A stretch of DNA of 64,000 nt from Diphasiastrum complanatum (Eukaryota > Streptophyta > Lycopodiopsida > Lycopodiales > Lycopodiaceae), in the NCBI GenBank assembly GCA_029204225.1, contig CM055113.1, forward strand, positions 30,507,524-30,571,523, written 5' to 3'. A model generated the notes under the pieces. The model was given only the letters and a program-made list of their open reading frames with translations. It did not search any database and was not told the DNA's origin. Shown piece by piece: positions 12,501 to 25,100 of this stretch. Each line of letters begins with the position of its first letter. The stretch's first letter is position 1. The translations under genes were made by a program, and so were the position numbers.

Positions 12501-15500
12501 AATGCCTATGGCTCTGTGATGCACACATCCAAGCAGCTGTGGAAGGTAAACCAATCGCGTCAGGAGCATCAATTCTCTAGGTCCGCAAGAAGTAGACCAT
12601 TGTGGCTCAGTCATCTGCGAAGCAGAGTACGTAGCAGCAACAAAGATGGCCAATGAAATAATTTGGCTCAAACAGTTCCTTGACGAAATGGGCGTATCAT
12701 GACATCAGCAGAAGCTACTGCCACTCTTGTAGTTCGTGATTAGTTGTAGATGTTTAATCTTTTTGATCTGGAAGTTACACGATGCGACACGAAAAAGTTC
12801 GCGAACCATATACTTTCTGCTTGATGCATAATATTGTAAGATGAAAATATACAGAATTCATGTCCACCTGTGAGCGAGACAATTTTGTAAAAGGATCAGC
12901 AGATCCAGAAGTCCGCTAGTGAGCAAGACATTATTCGTGAGAGAATTGTATTTCTCTCACGCCAATGCACTCTGTGGATTTGTCGCACAATGCTTGAAAT
13001 CAGAAGATCAATAGATAATATTGTAGCTGTTATGCGCATATTATTTTGAATGATTGTATGATCTCAAGTGAATATCTGTCTGCTACGATTCGTGTATCTG
13101 ATTCACTTGTTTATTCAATCTTTGCCCCCTATCAGGAGCCTCCTCCATCATATCAAGATAGGAAGGTATGCCACTGGCCCCCCCTGTGTGCCCTGCCCGT
13201 CTCCCAGTATAATCTGTGGCATGTGTCCCACCTCTACCACGTGATGCACCTGTGATCCCTGCTCTAGGTGTGTGCCCAACACCTGTATCATATGCCTCAT
13301 CCCGCTCTGATCTAGCGAACACAACCCGAATGGGCTCATCCTCATCCTGATCATCCTCTGACACTGGCTCATCTGCCTCGTACAATGGAGGCTCTCTGTG
13401 CTCAAGCTCAAGCTCTCTCTCTCTCATCTCGGCAAGCTCCCTCTCTCTCTCTGCCATCAACTGTGTGCCCAGGTCATCTGCAAGCATGGGATGGGTGCTG
13501 TCCGTAGGCAAGTCAACCTGGCGCTCCAAATCATATATCTTCGTCTGCAAGGTTTAAAATTTGCATGTCAGGGAGACAACTCTATCAAGAAATGAAACCA
13601 ACATACCAGGAGTCAACCAACATGCTATGAAAGATTAGCTTATCACCTGCAATGCGCTCGTAATGGTCGGAAGTCTCCTGGCGAGACGTGCGTTGGTGCT
13701 ACAGAACACCAACCGCTCCAATTGACTCACTGACAACCGGTTTCTTCTCCTCGTGTGAATGAGTGCCCATGTGCTCCAATTACGCTCACACACAGAGGCA
13801 GCACAGTCCTGTGGTACGTGCATTGAAATACTTCAGCACATTGTCTTCAACGAAACACAGCAATGGAGGATAAAATGAGATGCATACCTGAGAAAGGACA
13901 CGCAGTGCAAGACGCTGTATAGATGGGTATGTGCTACCGAACATGGTCCACCAGGTAATGGGTAGCTGCCTCCTCTCTGGATCCCGAGCAGCCGGGTGGC
14001 CAAATGTGCCCATGCCAAAACGAAATGTAGCGAGCTCCTCCATGAGCCTGATAGGATCCAAACCAATGTGTGGACCCACTCTGTGAATGTACTGAAGCCA
14101 ATCGGCCTCGAGCTCCCTGTCTGCGATCTGTGTCGGAGAGAGGAAGAGGGGATGCAGTATGTGTGCAACGCTGTGGATACTCCTGTGGCAGTAGTTCCAC
14201 CGCGTCTCCCAGATGAACTTCAGCTCGGTCATCCTGCAGGTGAGAGGCATGTGGTGTAGGGCATTACGAAAAAACTTAACATTGACAGAAAAACAAACTA
14301 GCAATTACTAAAAAGATAAAGGCCAATTACATTACTATACCGCTTACCTCTCTGGCTGCAAGATGGGCAGCTGTAGGAACTGTCCAATCCGGTCCATGAG
14401 CTCATATACCAGTCCAAGTGTCGACCCCTCGCTGTCAGCCATGCGGAGCACAATGTAAAGTGCTCGAAGCAGTCCTGACAATGTCTGTGCATCCCTCCAG
14501 AACTGGTCTCCCCTCATCGTGGAAGAAAAGTGCTCCCCATCCTCAGTGCGCGGAAATGTACTGGCACACCAAAGATCACTGGCAACCATCTGTAGAAGCT
14601 GCGCCCTACCCTTGATCAGACGGTCGATGACCACCAAGTCGAATGCAAAGCGTGTGGGGGCTGGCTTACGGAGGTCTAGATGGCTGAACACCCGGAACAT
14701 GGCAAGAACACGCCTCTTCCTGGTGACTTTTGAAAGTCACCAGGAAGAGGGCCTCACGGACGATGGCTCTAAACCAGGGAAGTGCACCTATGTCCCCCAT
14801 CAGAAGGTCTATGCCGTGCGCGGCACAGGAGGTATGAACAATGTGAGGGAACTCGGCCTCTAGCAGTACACCCATCTGAATGCAGTTCGTGGCATTGTCC
14901 GTCACCACTGTGACGACATGCTGTGGGCCTATGGACAGGATGGAAGACCTGATGACATCAAACATGAACTCTGCAGATATGACTCTCCCCCCCCTGCTGC
15001 AATCCACTGCCCTCAAAAACTGTGTGCCCATGCAGCTGGAGACCAATATGTTGAGGATCGGCCTCCTCCTGACATCTGTCCAGCCATCGGAGATGATGCT
15101 GCAACCGTAAGTGGCCCAGTGGCGACGTAGAGGCTCTATCTCTCTAGACAATGACTCGACCCTATCCCTCAGCATGTGTGTGCGGACAACCTCTGAACTA
15201 GGGACTCTCCAGCTAGGGTTGACAGACTGTGCAAGGCGGAAGGCCCTTCTGAAGGGCTTGGAGTCGGTGATGGCAAATGGAAGGTTCAGCTCATAAATCA
15301 GGCTGGCCACGGCCTGTGTGGCCTCTCTATCCATGTGCGGCTGATGCGCGCCGCGAATGCTCTGCTGCCTAAGAACTCTCCCAGCTGGGCGACGGGTAGC
15401 GGACCTCCAGCACGGTGCACCAAACGTGACGAGAATGGATGATGACGCGACAGGCTGGGCACTAGTGGATGCATCAGCTGTAGACGTGGAATGGGGAGAG

Positions 15501-16603
15501 TGGGATGCACTGGCCGGGATGGGTGCAGCAACGTAAGTGGGGTACACTGGTGGAGGGTGGACATCTGGCATGGGATACGAAAACTGCTGGGTAGGGAGGT
15601 CATCCGGATGTGAAGGGAGGGAGGAAGGGATCTCCTCAACATCTTGGATGGCCTCGTCACTGGCATCCGGGGCCTGCTCCTGCTCGGGAGGTGGAGAGTC
15701 CATGAGAAAGTCGTAAACTGGGGGAGTGCGAGCAACAGTAGGTGGTGGTGGAACCACAGTGGCAACTGGCGGACGCGGTGGGACAGGATCCACCGGAATG
15801 GGTGCAGATGGGGGTGCGTGAGGCGGAACTGTCTGAGAGGGATGAGGGGCAAAGGGACTGGACGAGGATGCACTCCCTCTCCTCGTGCGTGCCAGCCAAG
15901 CAGGCAACAACTCGGGGTCAACCACGTAAGGAGCGGTGCAAAACCGAAGAACACCCTCCGAAATGGTGTTCTCCCCCGCCACAAGACGTGGCTCGTAGGT
16001 ATCCAAAAGTCGCTGCCTGACGGGAACGGACATGCTGGCACAAGGGGCAGCATTCAGTGTGCCACCATCTCTCGCGCGTGCGCCGAGTAGGTGGCCTTTA
16101 AGGCGAGTGAGCGGTGGCAACGAACTCGGTCAGGCAATATCGACAGCGCGCTATCCTTGCATCGGACTTGTTAGACTTGTCGGGAACCTGCCTGACAATC
16201 TCCACCTCGTCCCACAGATCGGCAAGGTTGGAATGCACCATCTCTGTAGAAAGGACTGGGAAAAGAAGGCAGAGATCTCTGTGGGTGCGATAGGAGTTGG
16301 AAGGCTTGAAAACACCACAATAAAGGCCGAAATAGCAATAGCAGGGGAGGACGCGATCAGTGCAATGCGAAGACAGTCGGGAGGGCGCGGACAGTAGGGC
16401 GATGGGCATACAACAGAGAGGGCGCGGACAACAGGGAGAGAGGGCGCGACGGGCAGGGAGAGAGATGAAGCGAGGGGGGGGGATTAGGTTAAAAAAGAAA
16501 ATATTGATATATTAAATAATAAAAAATAATATATATTGTGGTACCGCGGATCAGTATGGATCCGCGGTACCGGGATCCGCGGATCCATACTCCGCTGGAT
16601 CTA

Positions 16604-16657
<54 letters not shown>

Positions 16658-19600
16658 CATAGTTGCACCGCGACTCGCGAATCGCGATTTAGAATCGCGA
16701 TCAGAATCGCGATCCCGATTCGCTATTCGGGATTTTCCCAGAATCGTGTAGAATCGAAATTTTTTTTTTTTTTTTTGCAATTTTTTTGTGCAATATGGGT
16801 ATTAGATGAAAGCTCTGATCGAGGGTGATTGTGTAGTTTACCGACTGTTTCAGGTGCAGGATGGTCCCTTTACGCTAAAGCTGCATCCCATATAAAAAAA
16901 AGAGAACACATTGGGGCATTCCTAGTGAACATAGCAGGAATCTCCCTTTCTCTGATTCTCGCTCTCTCTATCTCTCTGATCACGATTCACAACAAACGGA
17001 ACTAAAACCATGCTGAACAAAAACCTAGCTGAATCATTCTGAACTTTAGCCTTAAATGAAACAATTTTTGACAAAACAACCATACTCTCTCTCTCTCTCT
17101 CTCTACAACCATAAATCATAAACCATAAAACCAAAGTTACTGAACTAAAACCACAAAGAACAATACTGAATCACGACAATGCTGTGAATAGGATCATCAT
17201 AATATATAATATCGGGCCACATGGCACCAAAAAGGGGTACAATGATGTTCCATGAATGTAATGAAAACTATACGGCTCGTCAGAGTCATGGTAGGATAAG
17301 TCATCCGAATCTGTGGACTGCAGATCCCATGGGTCCGCAGATGAATCGGAACTGGAGGGAGCCATATGTTGTGGTGTGGCCCTGGCTCTGCTGCGTGCTC
17401 TGGATCCCTGCTGCGTGCCCTGGCTCTGGACCACCCCCCTCTCCCTGCCTCTACCTCTGCCTCTGCCTCTGCCTCTCTCCCCTCCTCTGGCCCCCATCTG
17501 GCTGCCCCCAGCCCTGTGTCTACTCCGTCGTGCCTGTGTGTCAGGTGGCCGTAACCCTACGCCCTGGGATGGCCCTACCCACTGTGATGATGCCTGGCCG
17601 ACGACTGCCTGTGATGCTCCACTCCTGTCTACAAAAAGAGTACTCAGCCCCCCCCTCCTAGAACCTCTAGGTCTCCCCCTAGGCCTACGTGCAGGAATGG
17701 CTGGTTGCTCCTCTGTCTCTGCATCAGGGTCCACCAGTAGGTCAGCCAGGTCATCCCCCTGTGCCTCCGCCCACATCTCCTCGTCCTCCTCTGTATCTCC
17801 CTCAACCCACTCCTCCTCCTCCACATAGTCTACCCCGAGCATCTCTCCACCCTCCGAGACCTCGTCATCTCCCTCCTCAGCCCTCTCCCTCTGCCTCTCT
17901 GTCCTCCTCTGCCGTCGTAAAGCCCGTGCGTCAGCCTGTGCCTGTTTGTAGAGCTCTCTATGGATCTCATCATCCATCTCCTCCTGTGTGGGTGGTGCCC
18001 GAGGAGCAGCAGCTATCGAATCCACCAAGCAAGTGTCGGGGTCCACCTGCAACCAAAAACAATACATTGTTGTTAGGCAGGTATTGTGCAACTCACTGCA
18101 TATTTTGAAAGCAAATCAATTCACCAAAGCATACCAAGAAAAAAGGGGTGATGATGTGACTCACCTCGAGCATCTGACCCTCTCCTCGTGTGCGCCTCAG
18201 CATACGGCCGTTGGTGTTCACAAACACCAACCGCCTACACTGCTCGATGGACAACCTATTCCTCTTCTGCGTGTGATACAAGGCCCAGGTGCTCCAATTC
18301 CGCTCACAAGCTCCTACAGAACAGTCCTGTGCAAGGACTCTCTCAGCCAATCGCCTCAGGTCACCTGTGCTGCGCCCGTGGATGCACCACCATGTAACGG
18401 GCCTCAGCTGACCTCCCTCCGCCGACCCTGCTCTCCATCGAAAGGAAACTGGAAGCGCTCAAATGCGAGCAGCTGGCTTGCAATGTTGTTTCTTGGGTTA
18501 GTTTCATTTGCGACAACGCCCACCAGACGCAAGCAGGAAGTCAAAAGTTGGAGATGGCCATTTCAGGGAGATCTTCTATGGAGCAGTTGGTCTTTATTTT
18601 GGGACGGCCACCTTCGGAACTGAAACTCACTGAGCATGGGCAAAAGGAAAAACATGGCACATGTAAGACCCCTCAAATTCAGACACTACCAATGAGTACA
18701 ATACTGCAGTAACATTGCTACCAAATGATTTCTCACACGTACCTGGTCCGGGCCATACGCGCTCCGTGTACTCCACCCATCCCCGGTGCAGCTCCGGATC
18801 GTCCCTCTCTCGTGTAGAGTGCCACAAGGGGTGTAACATGTGGGCTACGGCGTGGATGGGTCGGTGGAAGTAGTCAGTCCATCTGGCCTCCCAGATGCAT
18901 GAGATCTCGCGCCTCCTGCAGCAGACAAATTACAACAATCACTAAACCATAGCATAAAAGAAACCTATCAGACTCGAGTGAGAAACAACAAACTAGACAC
19001 TGAAGAGTCATACCTATGCTCGTCCAAGGCTGACAACAGAATCCCCTCGCCGATGCGCTCCATGAACTCGTAAATGAGACCGAGGGTGCACCCCTCACGG
19101 TCTACCAGACGCAGCACTCTGTAAATGGGTAGTAGGATCCCACTAATCTCCTCAGCAGCTCTCCAGAACTCGTCGTCGTACACAGTGGACTGGAAAAATG
19201 CCGAATGGGGGAGGTCTGTAAAGTCCCGGAAGGCCACGCTGGAAACCATCCGCCGCAATGCATCCTTCACCACCACCAATCGCTCTAGCACCAAGAAGTA
19301 AAACGCAAAGCGTGTGGGTGCGGGCTTCTTCAGGTTTAGGGTGGAGAAGGTGCGGAACAGGGCCAACACACGCCTCTTCCTGGTGACAAAAGTGACCAGG
19401 CGCATGGCCGTAGAAGTGATCTGCAACACAAACACCCAGTAAAAAAGTTTAGACAGTAGTTGAGACGTGGTTAGCAGCATCGAAGGAAGAAAGCATAGCA
19501 AATAGAACAAACTATACCTCTCTGATCCATGGAAGCGCACATAGGTCATGGATGAGCAAGTCTATGCAATGTGCAACACAGGGTGTCCACACAATGCAGG

Positions 19601-21866
19601 GGTGCTCCCTCATCATAATCTCGCCCATCTGCTTGCAGTTCGAGGCGTTGTCGGTGACAACCTGAACCACGTGCTCATCTCCGATGTCAGCAATAACATC
19701 TCTAATGACCTCCCATATGAAATCGGCTGTGATGGCGTCACCACCTCGAGTGGCATCCACGCCACGTAGGAATACTGTGCCAAGCGGGCAAGAAACCAAG
19801 ACATTGATGACGGATCGCCGACGAATGTCGGTCCATCCATCGCTCAGTATCGTGCATCCATACCTGTCGCAAAACACCCATTAGCTACATGCAAAAATTA
19901 CGGCACCAGTAAATCCTAAACACATGCAAAGAGATTACAAAGACAAGTTACTTACTACTGCCAAGCTGAGCGAATGGAACTCAACTCCCGCGTGATGGTC
20001 TCCTCCTCCTGACGAAGCAACCTGCCTCGTAGTGCCTCTCGCCTGGGAGGTGTCCATGTAGCATCCACGGCCGCCATGTGTGCACAGAACTCCCTGAACA
20101 CCCAAGTGTCAGCAACAGCAAAAGCAATGCCGCACTCGTAAAAGAACTGGCCACACAGTCGAGTGCAACGGGCCTGCTGCTCTCTCTGCCAGCCGCATCG
20201 ATCAAGGGTCTGCTGCCTGGGCCTAACCCCTCTCTGCTGTGTATATGGTGCTCGTGGTCTGGCATGCCCAACGGATGGCTGATCTGTGGGTGTGTCACTC
20301 TCTCTGGCAACATCTGCCGAAGCATGTGGTGCATCTGCTGCCGAGGAGGAGGGTCGAGAAGCACCCGCTGCTGCTGAACCAACATGCTCATCTGATGGTC
20401 CTGCTGCTGCTGCGGATGGAACTGAAGGTGCTCTACTGGGCCTTGCACCTAAACCATGCTCTGCCCGTGTTGTACTGGGCCCTGCAGCTGTACCATGCTC
20501 TGCCCGTGATGTACTGGGCCCTGCACCTGTACCATGCCCAACCCATGATGTACTACGCCCCGCAGCTATACCATGCCCTGCCCGTGATGTACTGGGCCCA
20601 ATATCCATGGTAGGCCCTGCCTGTCTGCCTGTGAGCCCTCCTGCATGCCTACCTGTAGCTGCTCCTGCTGCCTGTCCCTGTCTAGAACCCTGTGATGCAG
20701 TACCGGGCCCGTACATGGTAGACAACCTCTGCAGATCCTCATCAGAAATCCTGGGGCAATCATATATGCCCAATGTCCGCCCATCTGGCCCTCTGACCCG
20801 TAGCAAGTGAGCCCTAACCCTGGTGAGTGATCCCGTGAAGTGACCACCGCAATGCAAGCATCTCCATCTGCGGGTGCCTGAGCCATGGTGTGTGCCCACA
20901 TCCCCGTCGGTAAGCTCAACCTCGGCCCAAAGGCCTCGGTCCCGCACTGGCATCGTATCAACACGACCCTAAACCTGCAAACAACAAATAATCAGGCAAA
21001 CGTTCAGTAGAAAAAAAAATACATTGCATTGAACAACATTACCGAGCTCAAATAGAGCTCAAAATACCAGAGCATACATCAGAACGATTTCAGTTCACAC
21101 ATTATATCAAGTGCCAAAGAAGAACATGAGATTAGGGCGTGGGATAGAATAATTTCTGTATGAGGGATAACAGGCGACTGACGTTAGCGTCGGAGTCCGT
21201 GCAGGCATAAAGGAGTGCAGTGTGGGCCTAAACCGCGCCCCTAGCAGATGTTTGCACGATGGTCCACGCCTAAACCCTAAAAAGTATGGAATCAGGGCAT
21301 GAAAATTGAAATTTGTGATACGGACGTAGACGGCGGAATGGAGGTCATAGGAGTCTGTGCAAGCATGTGGAAATGCATTCTAGGCTCAGACATCACCTCA
21401 CTCGGTTTCCAACAAGCCATTATGTGGAAATGGCCAAAATACACAAGCATTTGGAATGTGGTGTTCAAATCTCGCTAGGCGTGTCGTGACGGCTAAAACT
21501 GATGCGGTAAAAATCACTGTGGGCGTGAAGAAAGGTGGTCTAGAGCCAGACTACGCTCGATTTGGTTGCCTACAGCTCAATGTCAACAATTGCAAAAAAT
21601 CAAGCCTACACTTACCAAATATCGAAATTTGGTCGTTTCGCTCTCCACGAAGCTCAGACCCACCCGGCACCGTGCACACCAACTTCGTATCGTCGAGTAG
21701 ATGCCTGCCAAGTATTCACTTGCGAAGATTGGACGCCCACGGCTCTCAGAAAAAAAATTTGCCTCCTCCACTGCTGGCGCGGTTCTGTGCGCGAGGAGGA
21801 GGCCGAAAATCGGGTTTTTTTTTTTTTTTTTTTTGGCGATTCTGTCCACGATTCGCTGCAACTATG

Positions 21867-21902
<36 letters not shown>

Positions 21903-21919
21903 ATATATATATATGTGTG

Positions 21920-22006
<87 letters not shown>

Positions 22007-22041
22007 GTATGTGTATATATATATATATATGTGTGTGTGTG

Positions 22042-22116
<75 letters not shown>

Positions 22117-25100
22117 CAAGGTTCAGGGTTTATATGTACATTTTACATTCAGTATGAAGTTAGTGTGATAGAGTGATATTGCGTGTTCTTCTTCCGCATC
22201 CTTGGTGATTGCTTATGGTGAATGCTTGATGTTGCATATCTGATTCTTGACAGAGAGGAAACCCGAAACTGACACCTCACTATCCGCAGTTTGTGTGAGA
22301 TACTATCCACCAGATATCCGGGTACTATAGGATACCCAGCGAGATCCCGGGAAAATGTGCCTGATAAAACTCTGTCTTCACCCTAGACGAACCCTGCCAA
22401 GTGCTCTGAAGATATGCCCTATATAGGTGTCCTCGAACATACTGATGAGTACCAGCTGGTAGACCCGTAATATGAATACCCAATGTGGAGAGGAGACGAC
22501 AGGCCTGGGAATACAACGAGAAGGAGTGTCCCTTAGAATGTAAGTGCTGGGATGATGACAAACTGCACTGTGTGCCTCTATTCTGAAGATCGTCCAGTCG
22601 CTGTATGAATGTGACAACATGGAACAATGCCTCTAGCTAAATAGGGGGGACGACAAACTCCGCCAATATAATATGATGTGGTATAGAGGGCTTAGCCCGT
22701 ATCATCCGAGATAGCATATGAATCTGAAGTCGTGAGATGCGTGCCCACTCGGTAGCCGTCAGGCTTGTACTCCATGTCTCTGATGCGTATAGGGTTCTGT
22801 AGTTGGTGATGAAGACGGTGAATAGGACTCAACAGATTTGCCCCTTTCCTTCCGCTTCCTAGCCTCCTCGGATTCTTCCTCTTGATCACTCATATGATCA
22901 TCCTGAGGCTCCCCAATATATGGATGTGGGTCATCAAGTATTGGCACAAATTCACTTGTACCATCCTCCATCTCAATTTCCGCTATAGGAGGCGTTTGAT
23001 CTTCTTCAAAGATCACATCTCGACTTATGATCCTCTTCTTGCTAGTAAGATCGTAAAGTCGGTAAGCTTTGCGTTCTTCACAGTATCCCAAGAAAATACA
23101 CTTTGCTGATTTTGCATCCAGCTTCTTCCTGTTATCCTTTGGAATATGGGCATAGACCGTACAACCAAACACTCGCAAAGCGCCCACCTTGGGCTTGATG
23201 CCACTAAATGCCTCTTCTGGAGTCTTGCCTTCCACAGCTTTTGTTGGACTTTTATTCAACAGAAACACTGCTGTGTGCATTGCCTCGCCCCAAAAAGACT
23301 TGGGCAACCCCTTTGCCTTGAGCATGCACCTTGCACACTCCACAATAGTTCGGTTCTTTCTCTCTGCTACGCCGTTTTGCTGAGGGGTATGAGGAGCTGG
23401 AAGCTGCCTTTTGATCCCATTGGCCTTGCAGAATTCCACAAATTCTGTCTTAATGAACTCTCCACCACCGTCTGACCTGAGCATCTTTATCTTCTTTCTT
23501 GAATGTTCTTCTACCAAAGCTTTGAAATGCAGGAAGTACTTGAATGCTTCAGATTTTAACTTCAAGAAATAAATCCAAATCTTGCGTGAGAAGTCATCAA
23601 TAAAGGTCATAAAGTAATATGTTCCCCCTGCAGATTTTGTTTGGGTTGCCCCCCACAAATTTGAATGTACCAAGTCAAGTATGCCTGCTGCCCTGGTGGT
23701 GCTCTCCTTGGGAAACTTGTGTCTTTGTTGTTTTCCCATAGCGCAAGCGTCACAAACTGAAGAGCTTGGCTTAACAACTGGAAGCCCCTCCACCATATGA
23801 TGCTGGTTCAACACCTGCATGCTTTGGTAGCCAAGATGTCCATACCTCTCATGCCACAACCTATCCACATCACTTTCTTTTGCTGTATAAGCATGCTGAC
23901 TAGGGATAGAAGTGTATAACCTATATAGATTATCTTCCTGCAATCCTTTGGCCACAACCTTCATATTATCACTCAAGTCCAACATAAGACAAGAAGTAGC
24001 ATCAAATTCTACTTTCATATTTTGTTGAGTGAAAGCTCCCACTAAAAGAAGATTTTTAGCAAGTCCTGGTACATATAAGACATTCTTAATGACTTTGACT
24101 TCTCCTGATGGAAGCTTTACAGGTACTGTGCCCTTTCCCTTGACCTTGTGTGTTGAGTTGTCACCTAGGCACACCTCTTGTCCATCACAAATTCCCACAA
24201 AGGTATCAAACCAATCCCTATGAGGGGTCGTGTGCTTTGAAGCACCTGAGTCAATGTACCAACCACCTGTTGTAGCTTGTGAGGCCAATGCAATAGAGAA
24301 TAACTCAGCTTGCCTTATGTCACTCTGCTCCTCTCTTGCAACACTGTCAACAACATTTCCTCCTTGCTTCTTTGTGCCCTTCTTTTGGTCTGCAAGCTTC
24401 TTCCTGCACTCAAAAGCAAAGTGTCCATATTTACCACAGTAATTGCAATTCCCCTTCCTTCGAGGTGTGGAAGAAGATTTCGAGGAGGATTGTGCTTCTG
24501 ACATCTGCAAGTTCTCCATTCCTTGCTCAAGAGTTTGTGGTGCTCCTTTGTTCTTGCCTTTACCTTTCTTCTTATCCTTGGCTGGATTTTACTTCTTCTT
24601 AGAAGCAAAGGCATGCTCCTGGAAATCTTCCCTCTTGGAGAGATTAACTCTCCTCATCTCCTCCTGTAACAAGAGACCATAGACTTCTTCATAGGTAGGG
24701 ATCTTCTCTCTCACTGATATCATCATCACAAAGTTCTGATAAGCATATGACAAGCTATTCAGAACTATTGGCACCAAGTCTTTGTCAGCAATAGACTCTC
24801 CAAGTACAGAAAGCTGATATCTAATATCTTGAATCTTAGTAAGATGATCAGTAACTGTCTTCCTGTCTCCATTCTGAGAGTATACAACTTGTTCTTTAAG
24901 TAGAGAAACCTGCTTGTACTTGCTGTCTCATACAATGCACAAAGAATGTGCCATGCATCCACAGGCCCTTTGGCTGACCTGATTAGAGGAATCACATTAT
25001 CCCTCACTGACATGTTGATGATTCTGGGTGCCTTTTCCCCTCTCTTGATATAGTCCTTAAGTTCAAGTTCAGATGTTGGAACAGGCTCCTCACCTGTCAC

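Larger units (their letters stand above)
9547..16605 (-). mobile_element. E1: 7.1-kb hAT-like DNA transposon with two opposed genes
   Basis: The left edge is catagtggcac and the right edge, on the minus strand, is catagatccagcgg. Both ends hold arrays of GGTACCGCGG words (9556-9640 and 16540-16595). TA repeats flank both sides, consistent with an 8-bp TATATATA-type target duplication that cannot be proven inside a microsatellite. The element encodes a BED-DUF659-hAT transposase on the minus strand and a small charged protein on the plus strand. It lies in the 3' LTR of a copia element and is itself split by an insert at 12568-13131. The transposase carries at least one frameshift and one in-frame stop, so this copy is probably not active. 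Confidence 0.85.
4680..22252 (+). mobile_element. Ty1/copia LTR element, 3' LTR split by two DNA transposons
   Basis: The LTR starts tgttagaaatc and ends gattcttgaca. The 5' LTR is 4680-4969 (290 bp). The 3' LTR starts at 9369, is interrupted in its CT/TA tract at about 9500-22113, and resumes at 22114-22252. The flanking target duplication is gagag (4675-4679 and 22253-22257). The primer site tggtatcagagc follows at 4970. Parts in copia order: gag with zinc-knuckle region (about 5.9-6.5 kb), protease, integrase (about 7.0-7.85 kb), reverse transcriptase (7.85-8.57 kb) and RNase H (8.58-9.37 kb). The coding region is broken in several places and is a fossil. By eye the LTRs differ at about 3% of sites, mostly transitions, so it is moderately young and still older than the two elements inside it. 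Confidence 0.93.

Noticed and set aside
15298-16053. 251-codon minus-strand frame overlapping the E1 transposase
   Set aside because: Shadow of the Pro/Ser-rich linker in another frame; no domain, whereas the overlapping frame carries DUF659.
21456-22176. Plus-strand frames of 90-230 codons ending in IYIYICVCV
   Set aside because: They read through T runs and TA/TG microsatellites and have no domain.
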